NCBI RefSeq assembly: GCF_003350325.1
Contig: NZ_QLYZ01000010.1
Coordinates: 62,001-126,000, forward strand
Length of the DNA: 64,000 nt
Direction: 5' to 3'
Source of the DNA: Vibrio rhodolitus
Lineage (GTDB): Bacteria > Pseudomonadota > Gammaproteobacteria > Enterobacterales > Vibrionaceae
A program made the position numbers and the translations under genes. The stretch's first letter is position 1, and the number at the start of each line of letters is the position of its first letter. The notes beneath the pieces were generated by a model. That model searched no databases. It saw only the letters and a program-made list of their open reading frames with translations, and was not told where the DNA came from. Positions 17,665 to 27,145 of the stretch are shown one piece after another.

Positions 17665-18906
17665 ATGACAACTCAAACTCTAACCCTTCCAAAGCGACTG
17701 ACATCGGTTGAGAAAACCGCTCGAAGCGTAGTATTCAGTTGTATACATAAAATAGCTATCGGTACCTTAACCGTGGTTGAAGAATTTGAAACAGGCAAAG
17801 TGGTCCACCGAGAGAACTTTGGCAGCGGTAATGATTCAGAACCTCTAGCAGTCATTATTGTTCGTAATCCCGCTTTTTATACTCGTTTGTTAAAGGGCGG
17901 TAGTATCGCTGCGGCTGAAGCATACATGGATGGCTGGTGGGACAGCCCTGACCTGACTACGTTGACCGAGTTAATGGCGCGTAACTTAGCAATGCTGGAC
18001 AACTTAGAGAGTCGCACTAGTTTTCTTACCGATATTATCCATCGAGTGTCCCATTGGTTTAATCGTAATACGCTGGAAAACTCTGAGAAAAACATCCATG
18101 CCCACTACGATTTGAGTAACGACCTATATAAGACGTTTCTTGATCAGAACATGCTTTACTCATCAGCGATATTTAGCAACGGAACAGACTCTCTTGAGCA
18201 GGCGCAAATCAACAAAATGGAGCGCTTGTGCCAAGAGTTACAGCTAAAAGCCAGCGATAAGGTGATTGAAATTGGCACTGGCTGGGGGGCGATGGCAATC
18301 TATATGGCACAAACCTATGGCTGCCACGTGACCACCACCACCATTTCTGACGCGCAGTTTGACTATGCCAAGCAACGAGTCGAAGAGTTAGGACTTGAAA
18401 ATAAAATCACGTTGCTCAAGCAAGATTACCGCCTACTCGAAGGCGAATACGACAAGTTGGTCTCCATTGAAATGATTGAAGCGGTCGGCAAAGAGTTCCT
18501 CACCTCCTATATCCAAAAATGTCAGTCACTACTTAAACCACAAGGTTTAATGGCGATTCAGGCTATTACGATTGCCGATCAACGTTATAAGAGTTACAGC
18601 AACAGCGTCGACTTTATTCAAAAGTACATTTTCCCTGGCGGATTTCTTCCATCGATTACTGCGCTGACGCAAACGACGACCAAAAGTAGCGACTTGGTTC
18701 TGCGCGACCTATTCGATATCGGGGAGGATTATGCCCTTACTCTTAATCATTGGTACCAGCGTTTTAATGCCAATCTTGAGCGTGTGGCTGAGCTTGGTTT
18801 TGATGATCGCTTTATTCGCATGTGGAATTACTACTTCTGTTATTGCGAAGGTGGCTTCAAAGCTAAGACTATCAGCACGGTACATATGACGTTCCAAAGA
18901 CCGTAG
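17665..18906 (+). CDS. CFA-synthase-family SAM methyltransferase with altered bicarbonate site (UfaM-like candidate)
   Basis: A 413-residue member of the cyclopropane-fatty-acyl-phospholipid synthase family, acting on unsaturated acyl chains of membrane phospholipids with SAM. The N-terminal lipid-binding domain spans about 1-130; HYDLSNDLY leads into the SAM site IEIGTGWGAMAIYMA near 205-220. The conserved Glu272 (MIEAVG) and a Tyr in NHWYQRF are present. Compared with E. coli Cfa, Cys139 is Ser167 (LYSSAIF) and His266 is Gln299 (AIQAIT), so two bicarbonate ligands needed for ring closure are missing. I infer a methyl-branched rather than cyclopropane product. AGGAAG precedes the ATG. Confidence 0.88.
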   Translation: MTTQTLTLPKRLTSVEKTARSVVFSCIHKIAIGTLTVVEEFETGKVVHRENFGSGNDSEPLAVIIVRNPAFYTRLLKGGSIAAAEAYMDGWWDSPDLTTLTELMARNLAMLDNLESRTSFLTDIIHRVSHWFNRNTLENSEKNIHAHYDLSNDLYKTFLDQNMLYSSAIFSNGTDSLEQAQINKMERLCQELQLKASDKVIEIGTGWGAMAIYMAQTYGCHVTTTTISDAQFDYAKQRVEELGLENKITLLKQDYRLLEGEYDKLVSIEMIEAVGKEFLTSYIQKCQSLLKPQGLMAIQAITIADQRYKSYSNSVDFIQKYIFPGGFLPSITALTQTTTKSSDLVLRDLFDIGEDYALTLNHWYQRFNANLERVAELGFDDRFIRMWNYYFCYCEGGFKAKTISTVHMTFQRP

Positions 18907-18914
18907 GTACGGGT

Positions 18915-19442
18915 ATGAACCAGTTCAAACGGTTATTTATTGTCTCAACCATCTTTGAGCTGATGTGGTTCTTAGCTGTGGTTGGCAGAGAGACTTGGCA
19001 GTGGTTGACCATCGTCTTGGTGGTCATCATTGTGCTAGGCACAGCTTATCGAGAACATTTTAATTGGCGTGCCTGGTTGTTGCTAACTGTCATAGGGGTA
19101 TGCATAGACAGTATTAACCTGAAAATTGGCTTGTTGGCTTTTGACACAGCGTTTTTGCCCATGTGGTTGATTGCTCTGTGGGCTGTATTTTGTTGGTATG
19201 CGTTATTTCTTGGTAAAGCACTGAGCCATTACCCTTTGTGGATCGTATCTATAGTGGGAGGTCTAGCTGGCGCTTTGAGCTATATAGCTGGATTCAAACT
19301 TGGAGCGGTGTCACTTGGATTTTCATTGCCTGTGGCATTTGTGTTGTTTTTCTCGCAATGGGTAGCGTTTGTTTTCCTTTGCATGAAAATAGTAAATGTA
19401 GGGGCAAAGCACCATGAAGATAACAAGGACAAGTTGGCTTAG
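18915..19442 (+). CDS. DUF2878 inner-membrane protein
   Basis: A 175-residue, very hydrophobic protein with about six membrane-spanning segments (around 7-22, 26-42, 50-68, 76-95, 101-124 and 130-157), matching the DUF2878 family by size, topology and operon position. The N-terminus is short (MNQFKRLF) and the C-terminus charged. Function unknown; a membrane location would put it beside phospholipid substrates of the upstream methyltransferase. It overlaps the next gene by 29 bp. Confidence 0.8.
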   Translation: MNQFKRLFIVSTIFELMWFLAVVGRETWQWLTIVLVVIIVLGTAYREHFNWRAWLLLTVIGVCIDSINLKIGLLAFDTAFLPMWLIALWAVFCWYALFLGKALSHYPLWIVSIVGGLAGALSYIAGFKLGAVSLGFSLPVAFVLFFSQWVAFVFLCMKIVNVGAKHHEDNKDKLA

Positions 19443-20028
19443 AACCGTCTTATATTCCTGCACTTTTGTGGCGACAACGTATTCTGTTGCTTCGACTACT
19501 GGTGGAAATCAGCAGATCGTGAATAAACAACCTTCGACAATAGCAGTTCAGCAAACAAGTGATTGGCAGCAATGGCGCAAAGTAGGCGAAGCGCAACTAT
19601 CGATCCTGTTTTTTGATATCTACCAATCGAAGTTACTTTCACCCACTGGCATATATCAACAGCAATCTTTAGATGTCACTCCCCATCCTTTGGCACTCTC
19701 AATTGAATATCAGCGTAATATCACCCAAGCGCAGTTACTCGATGTTACCTACGAACAGTGGATAAAACTCGGATATCGAGAGCAAGATGCAAAGCGATGG
19801 ATAAAGCAACTGTCTGTGATTTTTCCGGATATTAAATCGGGTCAAAAGCTGACTTATGTAACTGATGGAGTGGCGGGTAAATTCGTTTTCTCTCCACTGC
19901 CACACCAAACTCGTCATATAGGGACTATTTCTGACGAGAAACTTAATGACGCCTTTTTATCTATTTGGCTATCACCTAAAACAGAATATGCACAGTTAAG
20001 GCGACAATTAATAGGGATGAAACGATGA
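19414..20028 (+). CDS. Chalcone-isomerase-like secreted protein
   Basis: A 204-residue protein with an N-terminal signal or anchor (about residues 8-26, ending SVAST) and a body typical of bacterial chalcone-isomerase-like domains: WRKVGEAQLSILFFDIYQSKL, PLALSIEYQRNIT and DGVAGKFVFS. Plant proteins of this fold include non-catalytic fatty-acid-binding members, so a periplasmic lipid-binding role is attractive in this operon, but this is inference. Starts ATG 19414 inside DUF2878 and overlaps the DUF3833 gene by 4 bp. Confidence 0.82.
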   Translation: MKITRTSWLRTVLYSCTFVATTYSVASTTGGNQQIVNKQPSTIAVQQTSDWQQWRKVGEAQLSILFFDIYQSKLLSPTGIYQQQSLDVTPHPLALSIEYQRNITQAQLLDVTYEQWIKLGYREQDAKRWIKQLSVIFPDIKSGQKLTYVTDGVAGKFVFSPLPHQTRHIGTISDEKLNDAFLSIWLSPKTEYAQLRRQLIGMKR

Positions 20029-20549
20029 AAGTGAAATTGCTGGTTATGTTCTCGACATTATTAGCTTTAATGGGGTGTGGAACCCAACTTGATGACTATA
20101 AACAGAGTCGCCCAAACTTTGCGCTGTTTGACTATTTTCAAGGCGAAGTAAAAGCATGGGGAATAGTGCAGGATTTCTCTGGTAAAAAGACGCGCAGCTT
20201 TGAAGTAGATATTGTCGGTACCATCGAAGGTAATAAATTAACCTTGGTGGAAGATTTTATTTATAGCGATGGCGTTGAAGAACAGCGTATTTGGAATATT
20301 GAGCGTTTAGAGGATGGCTCTTATCAAGGAACAGCACAAGACATTATCGGTATCGCCGCTGGGGCGGAGCAGGGCAATGCAATGCGCTGGCAATATGATT
20401 TTGAACTCCCTTATGATGGTTCAACCATAACCGTTGCCATGGACGATTGGCTGTTTAGGCAAGATGACAAGCACTTGTTTAATATAACCAAAGTGAAAAA
20501 GTTTGGCGTGCAAGTCGCAACGGTCACGATCTTTTTCCAAAAGCAATAA
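20025..20549 (+). CDS. DUF3833 lipoprotein
   Basis: A 174-residue predicted lipoprotein: signal MKVKLLVMFSTLLALMGC with the lipobox LMGC and acylation at Cys18; Thr-Gln after the Cys does not signal inner-membrane retention. The body (FALFDYFQGEVKAWGIVQDFSGK, and later DDWLFRQDDKHLFNITKVKKFG) fits DUF3833, a beta-rich lipocalin-like domain of unknown function. It is the last gene of the operon and is followed by a terminator. Lipid binding or transfer is plausible but unproved. Confidence 0.85.
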   Translation: MKVKLLVMFSTLLALMGCGTQLDDYKQSRPNFALFDYFQGEVKAWGIVQDFSGKKTRSFEVDIVGTIEGNKLTLVEDFIYSDGVEEQRIWNIERLEDGSYQGTAQDIIGIAAGAEQGNAMRWQYDFELPYDGSTITVAMDDWLFRQDDKHLFNITKVKKFGVQVATVTIFFQKQ

Positions 20550-20570
20550 ATCGGTTATTTCCGATAAAAA

Positions 20571-20594
20571 TAAAGCCTCCCGAGGGAGGCTTTA
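20571..20594. terminator. Bidirectional terminator between lipid operon and purB
   Basis: TAAAGCCTCCC / GGGAGGCTTTA stem with a GA centre, between convergent genes. A A-rich tract precedes it; the T run after it is short. Confidence 0.75.
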
Positions 20595-20621
20595 TAGATC
20601 AAATCTTTAGTTTGAAAGCAA

Positions 20622-22091
<1,470 letters not shown>

Positions 22092-22105
22092 TTACTCGAA
22101 AAAAA

Positions 22106-22131
22106 TAAACACGCGGTAGGCCGCGTGTTTA
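22106..22131 (-). terminator. Hairpin between hflD and purB
   Basis: TAAACACGCGG / CCGCGTGTTTA, a perfect 11-bp stem with a TAGG loop three bases after the hflD stop. On the minus strand it is followed by TTTTTTTCGAG, a good U tract, so it likely attenuates or ends mnmA-hflD transcription before purB. Confidence 0.75.
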
Positions 22132-22133
22132 AA

Positions 22134-22751
22134 TTACATTCGAGCGAGTAGAATTTGTGCTTGCTCGACCATTTTTTTGCGTCCAAATATTAAGTGTCGA
22201 CGCTTACCGCCTACTTGACGCCAGAGTACAGAACAGCGAATCCCTGATAGCAACAGTGCGCGAACCTTATGTTGGTTGCTGGTTTGTTGCAATACTGTCG
22301 GTGTACCTGTCACTTGAATTCGAGGACCGATAGGGCTGACGACGTCGAGGTAGACGCTTGCTAAGTTGCTGATCATTTGATCGTCAGTAATGGCAAAATG
22401 GTCGGCTTGGCGTTCTAGCATTTTGATGCGGTCACCTAACTGAGCCATGGCATCATTGCGGCTACTAAGCTTACGCTCTAATGCCATCAGGCTAATAATG
22501 TAGCGAGTGATCTCACTACCTGCTGGTGTGCTATCAATGCCTTTTACCAAGCACTCCAACCCAAGCTTAAGGTCAGACTCTCGACCAAACACGTTAACTG
22601 TGTTGCTTGGGTTAGTGTTCAGAATCGCTTTTAATGAAGTTTCAAACGCGTCAGTGTCACAATAACCGTTCTTTGCTGCTTGCTGAACTAAAGCCACAGC
22701 TTGGCAAATACCTGCAAAAGCAATGGTGCGGTCATAAAGAGTGTTAGCCAC
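22134..22751 (-). CDS. hflD: High-frequency lysogenization protein HflD homologue
   Basis: A 205-residue, largely helical protein of the HflD family (peripheral inner-membrane protein; in E. coli it binds lambda CII). Starts [24 protein letters not shown], a typical opening, with the conserved [12 protein letters not shown] and [23 protein letters not shown] segments. It lies 29 bp downstream of mnmA, the usual mnmA-hflD-purB order of gammaproteobacteria. Confidence 0.94.
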   Translation of the reverse strand: MANTLYDRTIAFAGICQAVALVQQAAKNGYCDTDAFETSLKAILNTNPSNTVNVFGRESDLKLGLECLVKGIDSTPAGSEITRYIISLMALERKLSSRNDAMAQLGDRIKMLERQADHFAITDDQMISNLASVYLDVVSPIGPRIQVTGTPTVLQQTSNQHKVRALLLSGIRCSVLWRQVGGKRRHLIFGRKKMVEQAQILLARM

Positions 22752-22780
22752 GTAGAGTTACTCCTGAATAATACGTCTGA

Positions 22781-23902
22781 TTAAATTCGTTGTTCGATAA
22801 TACCGCCACCAAGACATACTTCACCTTGGTAGAAAACTGCTGATTGACCTGGAGTCACAGCAACTTGAGGCTCATCGAAAATCACTTTGATTGTGTTGTC
22901 ATCCACAGGGATGATAGTACACGCAATATCCGTTTGACGGTAACGTGTTTTCACAGTGCATTGTAACGGTTCATTAATTGGTGTGCGATTAACCCAATGT
23001 AATTGTGATGCAATTAACCCATTAGATTTTAAAAGTGGGTGGTCTGCACCTTGTACCGCGATCAGTACATTACGTTTTAGGTCTTTTTCAGCAACGTACC
23101 AAGGATCTTCGTTACCGCCGCCACCTTTAGTGCCACCAATATGTAGACCTTTACGCTGACCTAGCGTGTGGTACATTAAACCTTGGTGTTCGCCAATCAC
23201 TTTACCTTCAGGTGTTTCAATTTTACCTGGTTGTGCTGGCAAGTAGCGACCTAAGAAATCCGTAAACTTACGCTCGCCGATAAAACAGATACCGGTTGAA
23301 TCTTTTTTCTTCGCCGTGATCAAATCTTGTTCTTCCGCAATACGACGAACTTCTGGCTTCTCTAATTCACCCACCGGGAATAGGCTGCGACCAACTTGCT
23401 CATGGCTTAGCGTATATAGGAAATAGCTTTGGTCTTTATTACCGTCAAGACCACGAAGCATTTGTGGCTTCTCACCATTGGTTGGGAAAGAGCGACGCAC
23501 ATAGTGACCCATCGCAATGTAGTCAGCGTCTAGCACTTCGTCTGCATATTCTAGGAATGCTTTGAATTTGATTTCTTTGTTACACAGAATATCTGGGTTT
23601 GGCGTACGACCTGCTTTGTACTCTTCAAGGAAGTACTCAAACACGTTGTCCCAATATTCAGCAGCAAAGTTAATCTTGTGCAAGTGAATGCCAAGCTTGT
23701 CACACACTGCCTGAGCGTCGGCAAGATCTTGTGCCGCAGTACAGTATTCTTCGTTGTCATCTTCTTCCCAGTTCTTCATGAACAGGCCTTCCACTTGGTA
23801 GCCTTGCTGCTTTAGAAGATACGCAGAAACCGATGAATCAACACCGCCAGACATACCAACGATGACTTTCTTTTGACTGTTGTCAGTACAGTTCTCAGAC
23901 AT
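22781..23902 (-). CDS. mnmA: tRNA-specific 2-thiouridylase MnmA
   Basis: A 373-residue ATP-pyrophosphatase that thiolates U34 of tRNA Lys, Glu and Gln with sulfur from the TusE relay. The PP-loop SGGVDSS is at residues 19-25. The catalytic cysteines are in [11 protein letters not shown] (about residue 104) and [10 protein letters not shown] (about 204). The C-terminal beta domain carries the usual [16 protein letters not shown]. First gene of an operon with hflD. Confidence 0.97.
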   Translation of the reverse strand: MSENCTDNSQKKVIVGMSGGVDSSVSAYLLKQQGYQVEGLFMKNWEEDDNEEYCTAAQDLADAQAVCDKLGIHLHKINFAAEYWDNVFEYFLEEYKAGRTPNPDILCNKEIKFKAFLEYADEVLDADYIAMGHYVRRSFPTNGEKPQMLRGLDGNKDQSYFLYTLSHEQVGRSLFPVGELEKPEVRRIAEEQDLITAKKKDSTGICFIGERKFTDFLGRYLPAQPGKIETPEGKVIGEHQGLMYHTLGQRKGLHIGGTKGGGGNEDPWYVAEKDLKRNVLIAVQGADHPLLKSNGLIASQLHWVNRTPINEPLQCTVKTRYRQTDIACTIIPVDDNTIKVIFDEPQVAVTPGQSAVFYQGEVCLGGGIIEQRI

Positions 23903-24139
23903 TGCTTAACACCACAAAAATTAACTGGGGGCAGATTTTAACAGAAACCATTTCTCAGCGACAGATCCGAGATCGAAATCACACTTCGAAATCAGCGTTT
24001 TTTGTCACTTTATCTGTTTTAACCTGCTTTATTGATAACGATAAGTCCTCTATATATGGCATAGTAGGCGAAATTCAAGCGTTGTTAGACGATATTATCG
24101 CGCGAAACGCTACTCCCTTTCTGTATAGGCACAATTTGT

Positions 24140-24409
24140 ATGAGTGATGAAAACCAAGTTTTCCAAGAGTCAGATCTAATTGAAGTGATTGAAAATCAAT
24201 TGGCTGACGGTAATCCGTTAAAAGTGAAAGAAACCTTAATGCGTTTAATGATGACCGGAACCAGCCGTGATGACGCGATTGCAATGATGGCTTGTGCAGT
24301 TTCGATTGAAATTTTTGACGTAATGAAAAACGAAGGTGAATTCAATTTGAAACGTTATTCTGAGCATCTTGAGCGCCTTCCAGACCTAAGTTTTATGGAA
24401 GGTGAGTAG
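24140..24409 (+). CDS. Conserved-looking hypothetical protein, 89 residues
   Basis: An acidic, helical protein (MSDENQVFQESDLIEVIENQLADGNP...). The central TLMRLMMTGTSRDDAIAMMACAVSIEIFDVMKNEGEFNL reads like a folded domain, with periodic hydrophobic residues and good Vibrio codon use. No family name comes to mind. It is divergent from mnmA and 94 bp upstream of gsk on the same strand. The ribosome site is weak. I consider it real but of unknown function. Confidence 0.72.
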   Translation: MSDENQVFQESDLIEVIENQLADGNPLKVKETLMRLMMTGTSRDDAIAMMACAVSIEIFDVMKNEGEFNLKRYSEHLERLPDLSFMEGE

Positions 24410-24503
24410 AGTAAACGTTTGCTATAATCGCAGTTATTGCTGCGCTATCGATGGCGATGTAGAATCCGCCATCCTTGTCTTTCCTTAAATCAGAACCTGA
24501 ATT

Positions 24504-25808
24504 ATGAAATTTCCCGGTCAACGTAAATCAAAGCACTACTTTCCAGTACATGCGCGTGATCCATTAGTGAGCCAAGCGCAAACCAGTAAAAAAATGTCTC
24601 GTACCCATATTATTGGTATCGACCAAACGCTGGTGGACATTGAAGCAAAAGTTGATTCGGAACTGATTGAAAAATATGGTTTGAGTAAAGGACACTCATT
24701 AGTTATTGATGATCAAACAGCAGAAGCGTTATATAACGAGCTGAAAGAGACTTGCCTGATCACCAATGAATATGCTGGCGGTACTATTGGTAATACGCTG
24801 CACAACTACTCGGTACTAGCAGACGATAAATCGACTTTGCTAGGTGTAATGAGTCAAGATATCAAGATTGGTAGTTACGGTTACCGTTACCTATGCAATA
24901 CATCAAGTCGTATGGATCTTAACTACCTACAAGGGGTTGAAGGTGCGATTGGTCGTTGTTTTGCACTTATTACTGAAGATGGTGAACGTACTTTTGCAAT
25001 CAGCGAAGGTCAAATGAACCAACTTCGTCCAGATAGCATTCCAGAGAAAATCTTCAAAAATGCTTCTGCGCTGGTACTAACTGCTTACTTAGTTCGTTGC
25101 AAACCAGGTGACCCAATGCCTGAAGCAACAATGCAAGCGATTGAATATGCGAAGAAGTACGATGTACCAGTGGTGCTTACTTTAGGTACTAAATTCGTTA
25201 TTCAAGATGACCCTAAATTCTGGCAAGACTTCCTACGTGATCACGTTAGTGTTGTTGCGATGAATGAAGATGAAGCAGAAGCCCTGACTGGTGAGCATGA
25301 TCCATTGGCAGCGTCTGATAAGGCATTAGATTGGGTTGATTTAGTTCTTTGTACGGCAGGTCCTGTTGGTTTATATATGGCAGGTTACACCGAAGATGAT
25401 GCAAAACGTGAAACGAGCTTGCCACTTCTTCCGGGTTGTATTGCTGAATTTAACCGCTATGAATTTAGCCGTCCTGCGACTAAATCTCTATGTGACAATC
25501 CGATTAAAGTTTACTCACATATTTCACCGTACATGGGTGGACCTGAGAAAATTAAGAACACTAACGGTGCGGGTGATGCTGCTCTTTCTGCGCTTTTGCA
25601 TGATATGGCGGCGAATAAATACCACAAAGAAAACGTGCCTAATTCAAGCAAACATGCTTACGCATTTTTAACTTATTCTTCGTTCTCTCAAGTGTGCAAA
25701 TACTCTAACCGTGCGAGCTATGAGGTGTTGGTACAGCACTCTCCACGTTTATCTCGTGGCTTGCCAGAGCGTGAAGACAGCTTAGAAGAAGCATACTGGG
25801 AAAGATGA
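24504..25808 (+). CDS. gsk: Inosine-guanosine kinase
   Basis: A 434-residue PfkB-family nucleoside kinase that phosphorylates inosine and guanosine to IMP and GMP in purine salvage. The N-terminal MKFPGQRKSKHYFPV and GIDQTLVDIEA match Gsk; the glycine pair AGGTIGNTLHNYSVLA binds substrate. The C-terminal PfkB signature is NTNGAGDAALSALLHD with the catalytic base Asp. Length matches E. coli Gsk (434). Confidence 0.95.
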   Translation: MKFPGQRKSKHYFPVHARDPLVSQAQTSKKMSRTHIIGIDQTLVDIEAKVDSELIEKYGLSKGHSLVIDDQTAEALYNELKETCLITNEYAGGTIGNTLHNYSVLADDKSTLLGVMSQDIKIGSYGYRYLCNTSSRMDLNYLQGVEGAIGRCFALITEDGERTFAISEGQMNQLRPDSIPEKIFKNASALVLTAYLVRCKPGDPMPEATMQAIEYAKKYDVPVVLTLGTKFVIQDDPKFWQDFLRDHVSVVAMNEDEAEALTGEHDPLAASDKALDWVDLVLCTAGPVGLYMAGYTEDDAKRETSLPLLPGCIAEFNRYEFSRPATKSLCDNPIKVYSHISPYMGGPEKIKNTNGAGDAALSALLHDMAANKYHKENVPNSSKHAYAFLTYSSFSQVCKYSNRASYEVLVQHSPRLSRGLPEREDSLEEAYWER

Positions 25809-25862
25809 TTCATTTATTAAAGCTCATGTAAAATTGAGCTTTAATAATTAAAATATATGAAT

Positions 25863-25894
25863 AAAAAAAGCTCCCGAATTTCGGGAGCTTTTTT
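25863..25894. terminator. Bidirectional terminator between gsk and hns
   Basis: AAAAAAAGCTCCCGA / TCGGGAGCTTTTTT, perfect stem with A and T tracts on both sides between convergent genes. Confidence 0.92.
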
Positions 25895-25913
25895 GTATCT
25901 GTTAAGCAATGAA

Positions 25914-26318
25914 TTAGATTAGGAAATCTTCTAGAGATTTGCCTGAATCTAGTTCAGCTTGGATAGCTGAAGGAGTACGACCTTGACCAGTCCAAGTCTT
26001 CTCTTCACCGTTGTCTAGGTATTTGTATTTTGCTGGACGAGGTGCGCGCTTAGGCTTAGTTTTAGTCTTGGTTTCACCTGCTAGTGCGCTAATTAATGCA
26101 TCAACATCGATACCGTCTTTAGCAATTTGTTCAGCAATAGCTGCTAATTTCGCTTCTTGTTCTGCGCGTGCTGCACGCTCTTCTTCTTCTACTTCTTTAC
26201 GCTCTGTAACAACAAGCGTTAATTTTTCTAGTGCTTCTTCTAATTGCTCTAGAGTTAGTTCACGAGAATAAGCACGAAGACTACGGATGTTTAAAAGAGT
26301 TTTTGTTAATTCCGACAT
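25914..26318 (-). CDS. hns: H-NS family nucleoid protein (VicH)
   Basis: A 134-residue H-NS protein that binds AT-rich DNA and silences genes. The N-terminal oligomerisation domain (about 1-80) has [22 protein letters not shown] and a long charged coiled coil. A basic linker ([16 protein letters not shown]) leads to the C-terminal DNA-binding domain with the TWTGQGRTP loop; QGR is the minor-groove hook. Long AT-rich upstream DNA would allow autoregulation. Synteny with gsk supports the main chromosomal copy. Confidence 0.96.
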   Translation of the reverse strand: MSELTKTLLNIRSLRAYSRELTLEQLEEALEKLTLVVTERKEVEEEERAARAEQEAKLAAIAEQIAKDGIDVDALISALAGETKTKTKPKRAPRPAKYKYLDNGEEKTWTGQGRTPSAIQAELDSGKSLEDFLI

Positions 26319-26855
26319 AAGATCTCACCAATATATTGTAAGCAACAAAGTAATATTAATATCGTATTTCAAAGAATACAATTCAATTATTGTAAAAGAA
26401 ATAAAATATTGAGTTTAAAAAATCTACACTAATCGACTTTTAAACTCACTTCACATTCTATTGTGACTCAATGAATCAAAAGTGCTAATTAGCGACAATC
26501 TATAATTATAGAACCTAGTTTCATAACTGCCATTTAATTTATGAAATATCATATGGTAATAAAGGTATAAGATTTTATTTTTAATTCCCCCCTTTACCGG
26601 ATAGCGTTTGAGCACCGCTATGTATTTAGCGTAATGAAAATGATCTGATTACCGGTGGGTGAGGGGATGGCTAACGAGGGGGATGTGGGATGATAAGTAA
26701 TCGATGATCGCGTTATTTTCGAGTAGTGCCTTAACAATAAAATTATAGATAGATGTATTGTAAATGTGTTTTTTATAAGTACAATGACCGTTACCTAATG
26801 CACTGCATTGGTTAATGCTATGTTAACAGTAAGCGTTATTAGCTTAATCTTTGGT
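26319..26855. other. Intergenic region between hns and the lysine riboswitch
   Basis: About 540 bp, AT-rich, without a convincing gene. A nested potential hairpin lies at 26587-26665: outer arms CCCCCCTTTACCGG and CCGGTGGGTGAGGGG, inner ATAGCG-N9-CGCTAT at 26601-26621. This could be part of a small RNA or the hns regulatory region. The promoter for the riboswitch transcript must lie in the right part. Confidence 0.4.
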
Positions 26856-27040
26856 CAGTGCGGTAGAGGTGCGGAATGAATCAGTAATGTTTGTTGGGGT
26901 GATGCCAATGAACAGGCATGAAAGGTCTTCTCCGCCGAAGTGAACTGGTATATCAAAGCCACTCGCTGGGGTTGCATTCGAATAGGAGCAACACTGCCAT
27001 AGTCTATTATTTTGTATAACTATGGAGCGCTACTGTAGGG
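26856..27040 (+). ncRNA. Lysine riboswitch (L-box)
   Basis: The conserved L-box blocks are visible in order: AGTGCGGTAGAGGTGCGG (26857 on), a variable arm, CCGAAGTGAACTGG (about 26935), CGCTGGGGTTGC (about 26964), and the closing CTATGGAGCGCTACTG (27020-27035). These match the GGTAGAGGTGC, GAAGTGAACT, GCTGGGGTTGC and GGAGCGCTAC landmarks of the Rfam lysine family. It lies about 105 bp upstream of an NhaC-family transporter, so lysine should turn that gene down. The expression platform is not obvious. Confidence 0.92.
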
Positions 27041-27145
27041 TTGGGTGGAGTGTTCACTTCCCTGTCGCTATGTTCAACATGCATAGAATATTTCTCTATG
27101 TGTCTGCAGTAGATCTCTAACCATTTATTACTGGTTTCGAAGATC

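Noticed and set aside
23902-24147. 81-residue plus-strand frame between mnmA and the small gene at 24140
   Set aside because: No ribosome site, non-family-like sequence, and it covers the divergent promoter region.
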